DNA of 64,000 nt from Saccharomycopsis malanga (GCA_004014935.1 CP025321.1:310001-374000), one strand, 5' to 3'. Positions 1 to 11,409 are shown, numbered from the stretch's first letter. Made by a program: numbers and translations. Notes: generated by a model not told the origin, from the letters alone.

Positions 1-664
1 TAAAATTCAACATGAACATGAATTAGTATCCTAATATACCAGAATAGTCGTATTCAAGTACTTGTTTTTGAGCACTAAAGAAGAGGAGTTTTCATTACAG
101 CTTGAAAGATTTATATATCCTAAAGAAAGTTTTGAAAAATAGTAGATTCTCAACTTACTACGTCAATTAGTGTTCGTTTGTTTTTCGAATCAGTTTTCTT
201 CAGTTTATTGATCTATAAGAGTAACTTTCTTCTGCAAAGGTACCAGTAGTATATTCTTTACTTTGCTTCTAGTGTGCCAAGATAAAGAGCGGACAACATT
301 TACAAGTGCTTACAATTGTGAACTGCTGAACAACTAAAAATTTAAATAAGCTAGCTTACTACTGGTAAGTTGCATTCAGGTAACAATAAATGGTATTGAA
401 TGCAACAGAGACATGGATATGAGAGCTGAATAGTTACTGGTTGGTTTCTCAGACAACTCTGACAACATAAAAATAACGTATCACGGTTGATTGTATGATT
501 AGTCATGAAAAAACCATCGGTCAGTGCTATTAATTACTTGTAAACATATTCTAGTGTAAGTTGAGTTTGCATTCAACTAATTAGCAAGCTACATAAACCA
601 CTGCAGTGCCAAGTTCAAACAAAATGCATTGACAAGCTACAAAGTCATACATAAAGTGACGGTA
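1..664. other. intergenic, 3' flank of SHP1-like gene
   Basis: AT-rich sequence beyond the stop codon of the minus-strand SHP1-like gene. I see no ORF with family features, no tRNA boxes and no repeat in it. Confidence 0.6.
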
Positions 665-1585
665 TCAAGTCCATCTCTGGATAACGACTGACTGCGCTAG
701 CTTAGCGTCTTGTATGCTGATTCCCTTATCGGTTATAGGCTTGACAGGATACGGCAAGGACAAAAAGTACTCTCTGGAATCGTTTAGCAAAGGGTCGACG
801 AAATCAAAGATTTGTTGGACTGGACCCGATTTGTCGACGATTGCTTTGAACTTTCTGCCATCAGCCAATCTTACTTGTACAATGGTTTGGTTTTCACCTA
901 TGCTGTTAGGGTCTTTGGAGGATGCTGTTGGTTCCGGAGATACCTTTTCCTTACCATTGCCGGCATCGGTTGTTGGTTCACTACCAATTACCTCTCCGGG
1001 AACAGGAGAGCCCAATCTTTGGCCCTGTCCACTGAACTTTGCAGCAGCCTGTCTTGGTGGCCTATAGTTTTGGTCCGTTTTGGTCTTCACATTGATATCT
1101 ACGCTTTGTCCAGGCAATACGTTGAAAAGCCCCAAAGGCGCAACCCCCTGCGTCATCTGGGTGATATACTTGCTGTTTTCTGGATCATCGAACCTATAAA
1201 GAGGGCCGTCGTCTATAGAAAATCCGTCTTTCCAGAATGTGCAAGTCTTGGTGACTTTCTCTGGTACATTGGATGGTTCCTGTCCAATCCGTTGCGATGG
1301 GGCGTCTTCAGTTCCCAATCGGTAGCCTCCTCCCACAAAACTTCTTCGAGAAGAGGATCCAGACCCTTCTTCATCACGACGGTCGCCTGGACCTCCTCTT
1401 CTTGCTGCTTGATTCAAAAGATCTTGCACCAATCCACGCGCACGGTCTTCTGGTGGTTTTTCGACTTCTAATCCTGATCTCTCTCCCCCAGTGAACAAAT
1501 TCTTCTCATCGTCGCTGTCATCGCTGCTATCGCCCCTGTGGAGGTCTCTGAACGTTTTAAATTTTTTATCAGATTTTTTAGACAT
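665..1585 (-). CDS. SHP1: Shp1/p47-type UBX-domain cofactor of Cdc48, lacking the UBA domain
   Basis: Adaptor of the AAA ATPase Cdc48/p97 in ubiquitin-dependent degradation, autophagy and membrane fusion. Over its 306 residues I see an acidic Ser/Asp linker, the conserved LFTGGERSGLEV motif (about 31-42), a SEP domain (about 110-185, with TFWKDGFSIDDGPLYR and the FSGQGQRLGSPVPGE tail), and a C-terminal UBX domain (about 225-306) ending in VVIQRW as in yeast Shp1. S. cerevisiae Shp1 has 423 residues and starts with a UBA domain, whereas this ORF starts about where that linker begins. The start is an ATG. Upstream minus-strand sequence to about 1.9 kb shows no clear UBA exon. Either the UBA domain is lost or it lies in a distant spliced exon. 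The family call is firm; the N-terminus is uncertain. Confidence 0.88.
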   Translation of the reverse strand: MSKKSDKKFKTFRDLHRGDSSDDSDDEKNLFTGGERSGLEVEKPPEDRARGLVQDLLNQAARRGGPGDRRDEEGSGSSSRRSFVGGGYRLGTEDAPSQRIGQEPSNVPEKVTKTCTFWKDGFSIDDGPLYRFDDPENSKYITQMTQGVAPLGLFNVLPGQSVDINVKTKTDQNYRPPRQAAAKFSGQGQRLGSPVPGEVIGSEPTTDAGNGKEKVSPEPTASSKDPNSIGENQTIVQVRLADGRKFKAIVDKSGPVQQIFDFVDPLLNDSREYFLSLPYPVKPITDKGISIQDAKLAQSVVIQRWT

Positions 1586-3172
1586 ATTTATTTGATATAA
1601 TTATTGACAATAGTTTTATGAGACCAACCTTTCAATAATATAACGGTATTTCAGCGAAACTTCAACGTAATTTCCAGAACTCAGTTCAATTCGCCTTCAC
1701 AGCACCAAATTCGATGAGTTCTTCAAATTTAACTGAATTAAGTTACTTTAAAGTGATTGTAAACTCGAAATATTCGCCTCTGCTCTGTATGTATGGAAGC
1801 TCAGGTTGCCCGAATGGCATGTTTTGCCACATTAATTTCACCGTTACCCTGTTCTCATACTATTATATAATAACAGGAATATAAGATTATATACAATGTT
1901 TTGTCTCTATGGTATGGGAAATGGCCTGCAATCAACTGTGCTTTGTAATTTGAATAATTTTTGAATAACAAAATTTGGTGCTCTGGGTGGTTTTATGTTT
2001 TTTTACAAACACCAAAAACCTAGTTGGTTTTATGGTAATAATCAAACTGTATTCTTGACATCGTATAATGTGTATTGATATCTTGCCAAAAATATCATGC
2101 AAATGCTATGAAATGTAAATATTGAACTCAAGGGTTTAACACACTAAACTTTCCGCGGGTTTTGCATAACCATCAGTAGAGAAGTAAGTAGTGTTCGTTG
2201 TGTACGAACTGGTAGTAAAGTTTAAAATTCAAATGTGTATTAATTCGTTTATGAAAAAATCCAAAATCATAGAAACAAGAAGTCTAAAATGGTACATAGT
2301 AGACGAATATTTTACAAGGCGCGCCAGGTTTAGTGGTAAGATGTTAATAAAGACAAAAAGTTGTAACTAAAAATCTGATAAGTGCACTTTACGTGGCGTA
2401 AATGATTCTTTCCAACTGTTTATACCGCATTTCTTCAAATTTGTATGTATATCTTGTTGACTTATGCTCAGACATTTTCTAAAACACCTTTTTCACATCT
2501 ATAAATAACTAAACTTATCAACCATCAGAGGAACTAATTTTCGTTGTAAACTGATCAACCATTGGAGAAGCTAATTTTCGTCGTTCGATACTTATCTATG
2601 GTAGCTTAAGGACTCGTTTAGCATCGTCTACCAGCATTTGCACTAGTTAAAACTAACTGGTGGTAGCAATAGCATGCAAGGGAACTGTCTCAGGTACATG
2701 TATAATGCCGTATCAATAAACAAAGTTAACAAATTGATTATTAAAAAATTTAACCATACAGTATTGGTAAACTATTAGAAATACTTTAAAAGATGCATTA
2801 TTATGAAAATAAAAAGAAAATGATGGTTTAACATGAACAAAAATAAGAAAAAAAAAAACCCTGAACTTTGAAAAGAGCAAATAAAAGTAAACAAGAAGAC
2901 CTGAAAGTTGATTAGGAAAACGATAACTGCCGTTATTTAATGACAGAAATTTGATATGAACAGATAAATAAAGTAAAATAAAACGAATGATCCGCAAACC
3001 ATGTAGAAAAATCTTAAAAAAACAGCTTGACAAAAATAGCTATATGCGTGCCATAAGAGAAAGATGTAGAATGACGAAACAGAAACCGTGATTAAAAACT
3101 TGGAACCAAAAGAAAAAAAAACAAGAGTGTATGAGAAAAAAGAGGGTATGAAGACCACGTCAAGGTGATTTA
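1586..3172. other. intergenic between SHP1-like 5' end and SOK1 3' end
   Basis: About 1.6 kb with no convincing gene. ORFs on the minus strand at 2713-3158 are Phe-rich read-outs of the A-rich SOK1 3' flank. The only structure seen is an imperfect tandem duplication near 2514-2589. Confidence 0.5.
2514..2589. repeat. imperfect tandem duplication, two units of about 38 bp
   Basis: Two adjacent units both contain ATCAACCAT followed by a GGA(G/A)..CTAATTTTCGT block. The units differ at several bases, so the duplication is not recent. No function is apparent. Confidence 0.6.
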
Positions 3173-5497
3173 TTATTTCTGTTCATTCTTGATAGCGTCT
3201 GAGTAGTGGGATCCGAAAACCGACCAATGGAAGTTTGTCAAGATGGACAAGCGGCCCGCAAGGGAAGAGATCTCTTCGGCAAGTTGACCACCAGTGGCGC
3301 CAGCACCAGTAGGAGTTACTGGGGTCAGTAAACCAGATGTGGAACCAGTGCCGGCAGCGGCAAGAATGGTAGTTGAGGAAGCACCTGCAGAAGCAGATGT
3401 AGAAGAGACAGGGGTGCTTGCACCAGATGACAAAGAGTTGCCGGTAGCGGTTTTAGGGATTTGAGAAGGTAAGATTACAGAGCCTGATTTATTGTTATCA
3501 AGAATAATAGTGACTTGCTGTCTTAACTGAGTGAAAATGCGTTCTTCCATCAAGCCATAGACATCACTACGAGGTTGAGTTTGTTTTAAGAGCCACGAAT
3601 GAGCGAAATTGACAATAGAAGCAGGAGGAGGAGCAGATGAAGCGGAGGATGAAGGAGGAGCAGTCAAATCCATAGAGGCTCTTTGTGCTAATTGGACAGC
3701 AATAGAAGGAATGTTTCTAGTCCATTTAACATTACCATTTTCATCGGTGATCACTGCAAGGATCTCGCGCTTAACATCATTCAACACGCTTTTCAACAAA
3801 AGTCTGGATCTTTTGACAGGGTCTTTGTTGTAGGTGGAAGCAAGTTGCTTGTACAAATAAAGACATATTTGCAAGCAAACCAATTGTCTGACATCGGCTC
3901 TGAGAAGAATCAATCTAGGGTGGTCGAAAGATAATGAGGAAGGGAATTCTGTGGCCATTTCACGGCATGACAAAAGCTTGATGATGGCAGAAACAGTGAC
4001 GTTTCTTGAAAAAGTTGTGGAAGAAGCAATTTCAGAGCCTTCTTTTTTCAACTGTTTTTCATAAGCATTAGCAAACCAATTCAAAGAGTCCTGAATGTTC
4101 AAATTACGTCTGGAAATCATTTGATTGAAGTAATCTCTTTCAAAATCAACAGCAGTTTCCACCAAAGCTGGCCGAAGCACTCTGATTTGATGGTTTGCAA
4201 CATCCAATTTCATAGCCTCGAGAATACTAAAAATAGTTCTCAAACCTTCAATCAACTTTTTGATCGAATTCTCCTTGTCAGCCTCAACAAACTTGTCGGT
4301 CATTTCGTCCACCCAGGCATCTCTCATTGGAGCACAATGGGACTTAAACACGTTTGCTAACCATTTGGCCAAAGCAACAAAATCCACTACTCCTTTCCTC
4401 AACTGCTGCACTAACAAATCAACATCCATCACATCATACACTGCTGGTCTATCTTTTGACGGAAGCAATGTGATCAAGATGTCTCTTAAAGTGCTGAACA
4501 ATCTTGGAAGTTTGGAGTATTTCAAATGGAATTTGCTCATGTTTGCTGCTAATGTTATTCCTCCGCTATTCGTAAGCATTTTGTTGGATGCCTTCATGTA
4601 TTCTTTACATTCCTCTTCAACTTCACTCCAATACTTGTCGACAACTTGCTTCTTTCTTCTGCCTCTTTCGCCGTCCAAATTAGGACGGAACTGAAGTTGA
4701 GGATCAAACAAAATGTCGTGTCTGAGTTGAGGGTTTTTCAAAATCTCCTGAAGATCGATTTCCCTCAAACTCTGGGTGTTCACAGGAGGAAGCAGAGCAG
4801 AACTGGTATCGGAGCCATTAAAACTGAGATTATGGGAGCGAATATGGCTATGACGATGAGAACGTTTGAAACTAGTGGTTGCAGCACTAGTTTGGCTGAA
4901 ATGCTTTGATATTTTCTGTTGTTTTTCTTTGGAAATACGGCCACCACTCACAATTTCGGTTTTGGTGGCAGTTGTAATATTATTGAGAACAGCAGCCGGT
5001 TGAGATCTATAGCGACGATGAGCAAAAGTCAAGTTTGGCAAAGATCTAGAACGCGTACGACGACTAGAAGAACACGTATTGAATCTTAAGGAAGAATCTC
5101 TTGATAAGTCCTTGTCTTGATTCTTTTGTTTTTCACATACATTAGAAGCAAGAGTTGAAGTGGCATCAGAAGCAGCAACTGAGCTGACGTTTTCAGAACC
5201 AGCTTTGGAAGCATCTTGGGAACCAGTGCAGCTGTTCTCAGAGGCAGCAGAAACAGCAGAAACACCGGTGGACGGGCTGGTTTTGTTTTCAAGGCTTTTG
5301 GAACCGTTGGTGTTTGGAGAAGTGGCAGTGGAAGCAGGGGGAGAAGGAACAGTAGGAACATCTAAACGAGCTCTTTTGTTCAGTTCAGAAGAACTTTGAC
5401 AAGCTCTTTTTCCAGAATCAAAGAAAACTGTTCTAAACTGATCTTCAGAAATCATCTGTTCCTGATTATCATTGTTTTTATTTAGCTGAGAATTCAT
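3173..5497 (-). CDS. SOK1: Sok1-like TCP11-domain protein
   Basis: Homologue of S. cerevisiae Sok1, a TCP11-family protein found as a high-copy suppressor of loss of protein kinase A; its biochemical role is not defined. The 774-residue protein has a Ser/Thr/Ala-rich disordered N-terminus (1-240). A TCP11 domain spans about 245-700, starting near REIDLQEILKNPQLRHDILFDPQLQFRPN and containing the characteristic WLANVFKSHCAPMRDAWVDEM block at about 385-405. The C-terminus ends in a further low-complexity segment and a short conserved tail (LTNFHWSVFGSHYSDAI). The start is an ATG. A very long upstream region precedes it, with purine-rich tracts at 5810-5890. Family assignment is confident; the precise function is not known. 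Confidence 0.9.
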   Translation of the reverse strand: MNSQLNKNNDNQEQMISEDQFRTVFFDSGKRACQSSSELNKRARLDVPTVPSPPASTATSPNTNGSKSLENKTSPSTGVSAVSAASENSCTGSQDASKAGSENVSSVAASDATSTLASNVCEKQKNQDKDLSRDSSLRFNTCSSSRRTRSRSLPNLTFAHRRYRSQPAAVLNNITTATKTEIVSGGRISKEKQQKISKHFSQTSAATTSFKRSHRHSHIRSHNLSFNGSDTSSALLPPVNTQSLREIDLQEILKNPQLRHDILFDPQLQFRPNLDGERGRRKKQVVDKYWSEVEEECKEYMKASNKMLTNSGGITLAANMSKFHLKYSKLPRLFSTLRDILITLLPSKDRPAVYDVMDVDLLVQQLRKGVVDFVALAKWLANVFKSHCAPMRDAWVDEMTDKFVEADKENSIKKLIEGLRTIFSILEAMKLDVANHQIRVLRPALVETAVDFERDYFNQMISRRNLNIQDSLNWFANAYEKQLKKEGSEIASSTTFSRNVTVSAIIKLLSCREMATEFPSSLSFDHPRLILLRADVRQLVCLQICLYLYKQLASTYNKDPVKRSRLLLKSVLNDVKREILAVITDENGNVKWTRNIPSIAVQLAQRASMDLTAPPSSSASSAPPPASIVNFAHSWLLKQTQPRSDVYGLMEERIFTQLRQQVTIILDNNKSGSVILPSQIPKTATGNSLSSGASTPVSSTSASAGASSTTILAAAGTGSTSGLLTPVTPTGAGATGGQLAEEISSLAGRLSILTNFHWSVFGSHYSDAIKNEQK

Positions 5498-6535
5498 GAT
5501 TTAATGTAATTTGTTTGTTTGGGTTGATTTGCAAAACGATTTGTAAAACAACTTGTTTGGAATTTACTTGAAATGGCTTGGTTTGGTTATATTTGAAATG
5601 AATATGAATATGACTATCCTATTGGCTATACTCCTTAATATTACTGACTATACTCCCTGATATATGTAGACCTGCTGGCTTGTTTATCGTAAAAAGGGGT
5701 CGGTGGAATAACAAGCAAATCAAGCTAGGCTTCTAATCTCTCCAGACTGTGATATGGAATAGATTATAAAGAATATTGCTGGCAAGAAGATAAAACGTAA
5801 GCGGTTTTCTTGACGACTGGAAAGAGGAAAAAGAAAAAAGAGCGGAAGAAAGAAAAAGAAAAAACCAAAAGGGCAGAAAAATAAAGCGGAAATAAGAAAC
5901 GGAGGCGGTATTGAATCGGCACTGGTAGAGGCTAAAAAGGCGACAAGACCAAGGAAAGTTAAAAAATAAAATGGCCTAAGAATGCCAGGGGAACACCACC
6001 GTTAATATAAGGAATCAAGGTGAACAAGTACCAATGCAAGAGTAAACCAACAGCAGAATGGTAATGAGTTAGTGTGAATTTTAGGAATGATGGATTACGA
6101 TTCTTTCTTTGATTTTCTACAACCGCCTATAATCTTTCCCATACATATCATATTTATAAATGTTATCTTACATATATATTTGTTACTATGTATTACTACA
6201 TATATATCCTTCACTACTAATTAAAACAATGCCAAATATGGGCCAATGTAGTTCCATTTCCTTAATATGATCTGTCGACCCATTCAAATTTCCATTGTAT
6301 TCCAATCTAAACAAACTCTTTCTTCTCTACACTCCTCTCCTGTTTAGGAACACAAACCGTCTGTATAGAGATTTCCTTATCCAAAGCTCTCGGAAAAAAA
6401 GAATACCCAATACTATTAACTAAGAGAAAAGTTAACATCCAAGATAGAACAGAGAAAAAAACAAAAAAAGAAAAGTGCTCTTGCATAAGAATTTTGTTAC
6501 ATTTGCTGCGACTTTCAGTGGGATGGCGCATGAAT

Positions 6536-6606
6536 GCAAACACATGCTGCTCATGCTCATGCTCATGTGCATGTCTGTGCATACATGCATGCATATGCAC
6601 ACACTT
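6536..6606. repeat. GCATGC-rich alternating purine/pyrimidine cluster
   Basis: A run of ATGC/TGCA/GCAT words (ATGCTCATGC, GTGCATGTCTGTGCATACATGCATGCATATGCACAC split over the tract). Similar tracts occur upstream of RFG1 and COG2. TGCAT is the core bound by APSES regulators (Efg1, Sok2, Phd1) in related yeasts; that this tract is such a site is inference. Confidence 0.5.
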
Positions 6607-6684
6607 TAGGACACGCCCTTCATTTTTATCATGCATAACCATGCACGGGAAAAGAAAGAAAAAAAAAAAAAAGTGGTGAGACGT

Positions 6685-6690
6685 CACGTG
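6685..6690. promoter_or_regulatory. E-box CACGTG
   Basis: The palindrome CACGTG lies in the context ACGTCACGTGAG and fits the Cbf1/bHLH consensus. It lies about 1.2 kb upstream of SOK1, so its target is uncertain. Confidence 0.3.
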
Positions 6691-9225
6691 AGAGTGGTCA
6701 AAATGACTAAACCAGGTGTTTTAATTTGCCAGATGGCAGGCATACCAAGAATATATAGGAGCGTTTTAATTTAACGAGATGAGGCTTGAAATGGTCTAAC
6801 AAATTAAGGGTTTGTTCATTTAGGAAAAAATGTTTAACTTCTATACAGTTTTGTTTTTTTAATAAATAGTGTGCTATTTTAAAAATAACCTTGAAATCTC
6901 CTTCAAAGTTTGTGAACTGTACAAACCTTGTTGAACCTTCCTTAACAACGGTCTTACTCTTCATCATTGATTTCAATCTTGCAATAACCATCTTGATACC
7001 CCCTATGTTGTTTGTAGCACTGGAAATCCCTGGTAATGGGTGCGTTTGGCCTCCTTTTTAGCGGTAGAAATATCCATTTCTCTAAACCGCTCGGCACCAG
7101 TGGTTGAAGCGATGATCTTCTCTAACAATCGCCCTAGTGCTAATGTCAGTAAAAGAAGCTCAAGTCTTGGATTCAGCATGCAGGAAACTAAACATCACAT
7201 TAAGCTATGTTTCATCCTTCAGATTGCTGATTCATGGTGCACAGAATAAACCATGGTGCTTATCATATGATGAACTGTAATGATTTTTGAAGGATTTGGC
7301 AGCTTCAATAAACAAGTTTTCAAGTATAATAATCATTTTTACGTTAACATATGAAGTTCACCTGCCCTCAGTATGAAATACACCTCTTTTGCCTACTTTA
7401 CTTTTCATGTTTATGATGTATCCTAACAGTGTTAAGTGTGTCACTAACATTAATTACAAGGGTCCCAAATAAACAATTATCGATAAACGGCAAAATGGTG
7501 TCCCATACATCAGTATATGATCCATAATTGTCGTTTATAATTAGTGTGAAAATCATATACCCAATCCAATACCTCCCTGACTAAGATTCAACATTGGTTA
7601 ATACCACTGGGGTTTGCTCGCCCACCGAATATGTATGTACATGTGGATTCTGGTGTTCGGTGCAGCTAGCCTGCATAGCTTGCATGCAGCGCGCCGCTTC
7701 CATAATAGACGCCTAAACTTGGGTCATCCGAGACTTTGCAAAAGTCATCAGCTGGTAGGTAGCAGCACGCTACCATCATATTGTTAAATCTACCTGTTGG
7801 ATCAATTGTTTGCGAGCAGCATTTTATCCTAGCAATGATTCATTGTTAAATCATAGCAATGAGTAAAGGACATTAATGTTTGGAACCAATCTACACGCCA
7901 CCGCAACCTGCAAGCTTTAAAACCCAGCATAGTGTTCCGAGAACGTACCTTCGCCGTTGACGCATCTCCACTGTCATCAGGAGCAACTTGCTGCTATTAG
8001 ACTTTTGATAACATTATCAGCAACATCTGGTGCAACTTGTTCTTTTCATTTGCCGAGACACCTATCAAAAAATGTACAATGCTGTCCCCCTATGCAAGCA
8101 GTCAGCTTCTCGCTGTCATCTTGTTCCCACTACTCTTATCAATTAATCCCCGTACATTGCCTTAGCCTTAATACAAGTTGTCACGTTATTAACAATCATC
8201 AAAGGAAACATTGCCTGATTGTTTTTTCACGTAACAGATCTAACTTGCCCATCCAACTTGTTAGTTTATAGAAACATACTTTTAAGTGTCAGGTGTTTCT
8301 CAGTAATTAGTAATTATCTAGTACACTACTTGTAGTATTCTCTTGATGCTGAGGATTTCGGTACTGTTGAATTTATAGGTTTATTTAATGTTTTTCCATA
8401 TAATCGTTATCATGTTCAAAAGATCTGCTTGCACTATTGATATGTATTTAGGTAGAAATAAATCTCAATAATTTTGTTTAGGAAATGAATTACTTTTCAG
8501 TAAATAACTTTCAATAATCATTTAAATTGTAATGATGGTTCAGTTCCTCAAAATAAGACAAAGATTATAATGTTTTTCAAAACATCTAATAGATATATTC
8601 TTGCCGTTATATTTTGTAGCAAAGTTGGTAAAACAAGTCAGCAAATGTTTGTATTTAAATATCAGGTTTTTAGTGCTTTACATTATATCTAAGATGATTA
8701 CATTATAGTCGAACTAAAATCCAAATATTTGCTCATTAATTTCGTATTTTCCTCGACTGTAATGGTATAAACTTATTCAATCCTATTTGTACGTATTTAT
8801 CTTAATACAATTACAAATATTAACAATCCTTTGCAGCTGTACCTGGTGTTATGATATGAGTCGTGAAAAGTCAGTAAACACTGAAAGTATTTAAATATTA
8901 ATGATACATGTCGCTGTTGGTTATTTCAAAACACAGGTAAATGAAGTTGTCTAACCCTGAGAAATAAAATTATACACAGACAGCTTGCTGCCAACTTAAC
9001 ATACGTTTGATGAACTAAGAAAACCAGTACATAACAGCTCAAAACAGAAATTGTTGGTCAATAAAGAATATATATAGTAAAAATTTACTTATGATAGTTG
9101 GCCCAGCTGGTATGATTATGAATCCTGCAACAAAATTGAGTTGCCACGAGCTGGAATAATTTGGCTCGATTCCCGCTTTCGATATTTTGACCTGATGTTT
9201 CAGCTAGTTTATTTGTTAATAAAGA

Positions 9226-9292
9226 GAATTATATAATACTTTAAGTATTATTGAAAACTTTAAGTTTTTTCAATCAATAATTATATAGTATT
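9226..9292. repeat. AT-rich imperfect hairpin
   Basis: Complementary arms TATTGAAAACTT and AAGTTTTTTCAAT are nested within AATTATATAAT and ATAATTATATAG outer arms. It lies about 530 bp past the INP54 stop codon. No function is evident. Confidence 0.4.
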
Positions 9293-9818
9293 TGTTTGAT
9301 TTAGGAGAAAATATTAGAATTTATTTATAAAATAAGGAGAAAGGGAAAAAGGGCAAAATCGACATTTTTTTTAATTCAAAGTTTTACCTATCTTAGAGAA
9401 GAATTTTTGCCATAGGGTTGACTATACTGGCTTCAAATTGCCCTTTAAGATTTCAAATTATTAATAAGTAAAAGGGTCTTCCTTAGGCGATAAGAAGGCT
9501 TTCGTAATAGTGATCTTTTGTATTCAATGTTAAATATTTTGCTGGTAATGTAAAAATTCATTCAATGTTGCGTATAAGAGAATTTGGTATTTAGCTACAA
9601 TATGGCTTGTTCTGTTTGAAGTCTATATTTATGAACTTTTTGCTAATTCTTCGTTCAAACCAACTCTTTTCCTTACATAAATTATTAAAACGGGCAATTT
9701 TTCCAAACATGAATAACAAAAATAACAACATGTAAACTAGGATGAAACCAATTCTAGTAATAAGGCAAAAGAAACGAAGCCAACAATAGAAAAAAGACAG
9801 AGAAAAAAAATGGATAAT

Positions 9819-11189
9819 TCATGTAGATGAAAACATGTAAAAGTAAATACCAACTGCTATAAGAGCAAGCAAGGCAAGTCTAGTTTTTGGAGTTGACAAG
9901 CAATACAAAGTCCAGCCGATTGCGGCATCAGCTACAAAGGAGATATTGCGTACGACTTTATCGTAAAGGGTTGGTTTAAGGTACAAGGCACCATAAGGGT
10001 TTTCTCTAATCAAGCGGCCGTGTTTGTCGATGACCAGCTCTTTGGGAGGGTCAAATGGCACTTTGATAATTAGATATACTGGCTTATGGTCGGAGATGGT
10101 TACGTTTGGAAGAGAGCCGTATTTGACAATCTCTACAAGGTTGGAATTAAGGCGAGAGACGGTGGTGGAAGAAAGGTCCAGCAATGACGTAGATGCAGAG
10201 GAAGATATGGAAGACACGGTTTCTTTCTCGTAGGACTGGAATAAGATTCTGTCACACCAAGAAGGAACACGTTTTGGATTGTACGTGTTTTGGCCGTCGA
10301 AGAACTTGTATGTTGGACGGAATGTTATTTTAGCTTCTTCGAAGCCCCACAATGCCTTTTTGTCCACCCTTGATATTGTGAGTTCATCGACAGAGCCAAA
10401 ATCGCGCTCAATAGTTGGGAAAAGCGGATCTGTTGAATCAGAGGTATTTGGCAGCTGGTCGCTGTCATTCACAGTCTGGAGGTCTAAAAGCCGAGAAGTG
10501 AGAGTTGACAATTCTGAGTTTGGTGTTAGACCTTCTGAGCTTACTATTCCAGGTAAGTTTCCTGTTGCTCTGTAGTTTAAGTCACCCATTATGAAACAAT
10601 GAGCACTAGGATGGAGAATTCCCCAACCGTCACCGAAATCCAACGAACGGATCAACGTCACAAGGTCTTGGTTTCTACGTTTCCAGTTCCGAAGACCCTC
10701 ATTGGCATTCAAATGGCAAGCTACAATGGTAAATATGCTGGACAGGCTATTTTTCAGAAGCTTGAAACGAAGGCCACATGCCCCCTTCAAACTCGAATAC
10801 AAATATCCACAGCTAGATCCAGCCTTTCGAATGACTGAAAACCTGGTTTTGTCGGGAGTAATGACTATGAGTCCAATAGCTCCTATACAAGACGTGCCAA
10901 CAACAGAAAAGTCAACATCGTTTCCATATTTGAATTTAAGAAGCTCGATGAGTCTCAGCGATAAACCAGATAAATACTTTTCCACTAACAGCACAAACGA
11001 ACCCTCTACTATCGAACACAACTCTTCAAAAGCGAATGCATATATTGTGGAAACATTGTCTCTGGATCCAGGAAGTATACTATAAATACTGTCAGCGAAA
11101 TTGCGGTATGCTGGATCATTGCTGTCTAAAAGTGCCAGGCCTTTCTTTCCACAGTTTAGCGTGAAAAGAAATAATGGTTCCTGAGTCAT
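9819..11189 (-). CDS. INP54: tail-anchored inositol polyphosphate 5-phosphatase (Inp54-like)
   Basis: Type II phosphoinositide 5-phosphatase expected to remove the 5-phosphate of PI(4,5)P2 on the ER face. The 456-residue protein carries the family's catalytic motifs in order: N-terminal FTLNCG, a CHLNANEG block, the Mg-binding MGDLNYR (about 199), PSWCDRILF (about 306) and SDHKPVYL (about 362). A hydrophobic segment (about 430-452) at the extreme C-terminus matches the tail anchor of S. cerevisiae Inp54 (384 aa). The extra length comes from an insert with a Ser-rich loop after WCDRILF. The ATG at 11189 faces the zinc-cluster regulator, with a shared 327 bp intergenic region. The family is certain; the INP54 orthology is very likely because of the tail anchor. 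Confidence 0.9.
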   Translation of the reverse strand: MTQEPLFLFTLNCGKKGLALLDSNDPAYRNFADSIYSILPGSRDNVSTIYAFAFEELCSIVEGSFVLLVEKYLSGLSLRLIELLKFKYGNDVDFSVVGTSCIGAIGLIVITPDKTRFSVIRKAGSSCGYLYSSLKGACGLRFKLLKNSLSSIFTIVACHLNANEGLRNWKRRNQDLVTLIRSLDFGDGWGILHPSAHCFIMGDLNYRATGNLPGIVSSEGLTPNSELSTLTSRLLDLQTVNDSDQLPNTSDSTDPLFPTIERDFGSVDELTISRVDKKALWGFEEAKITFRPTYKFFDGQNTYNPKRVPSWCDRILFQSYEKETVSSISSSASTSLLDLSSTTVSRLNSNLVEIVKYGSLPNVTISDHKPVYLIIKVPFDPPKELVIDKHGRLIRENPYGALYLKPTLYDKVVRNISFVADAAIGWTLYCLSTPKTRLALLALIAVGIYFYMFSST

Positions 11190-11228
11190 TAGTTTTACTG
11201 TTTATGTGATAGGTTTTGTATATTCTCT

Positions 11229-11279
11229 AATATGATGCTGCTCTTGCTGCTCTTGTTGCTCTTGCTGCTTTTGCTGCCA
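11229..11279. repeat. CTT/CTG-type short tandem repeat in divergent promoter
   Basis: Repeats of a 12-base word (TGCTCTTGCTGC with variants) lie between INP54 and the zinc-cluster gene, just upstream of INP54. They are probably a slippage-prone promoter microsatellite. Confidence 0.6.
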
Positions 11280-11409
11280 AAAGAGAGCTTCCCAGTAAGG
11301 ACCTGAAATTATGGGGTTCATCAACCCCATGATTACATAATATCAAAAGACTCATCAAAGACCCGGGTAACACGCCCTCCGAATAATATTTTATTTCAGG
11401 CCATCCTAC

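Larger units (their letters stand above)
5498..9818. other. 4.3 kb gene-free region upstream of SOK1
   Basis: This interval lies between the 5' end of SOK1 and the 3' end of INP54. Small ORFs here (for example minus 6707-6991, plus 7957-8271) lack recognisable domains, and several need non-ATG starts. I see purine-rich tracts near SOK1, a GCATGC-rich alternating purine/pyrimidine cluster (6536-6606), an E-box CACGTG at 6685-6690 and an AT-rich imperfect hairpin at 9226-9292. The part at 7560-8200 is visibly richer in GC than its flanks and could hold a non-coding RNA, but I could not match it to any RNA family by eye. Confidence 0.5.

Noticed and set aside
2713-3158. Two Phe/Tyr-rich minus-strand ORFs after SOK1
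   Set aside because: They read through A-rich DNA that gives Phe/Lys-biased peptides, and neither has a recognisable domain.
6307-6687. 126-codon minus-strand ORF with His/Met repeats
   Set aside because: Peptide is a direct reading of the GCATGC tract and poly-A runs; low complexity only.
6707-6991. 94-codon minus-strand ORF starting MVIARLKSMMKSK, with a 60-codon open frame just upstream (to about 7170)
   Set aside because: The start resembles small mitochondrial ribosomal proteins by eye, but the rest does not fit any family and no splice model joins the two frames convincingly.
7957-8271. 104-codon plus-strand ORF rich in His/Ser/Leu
   Set aside because: Needs a TTG start and has no recognisable domain.
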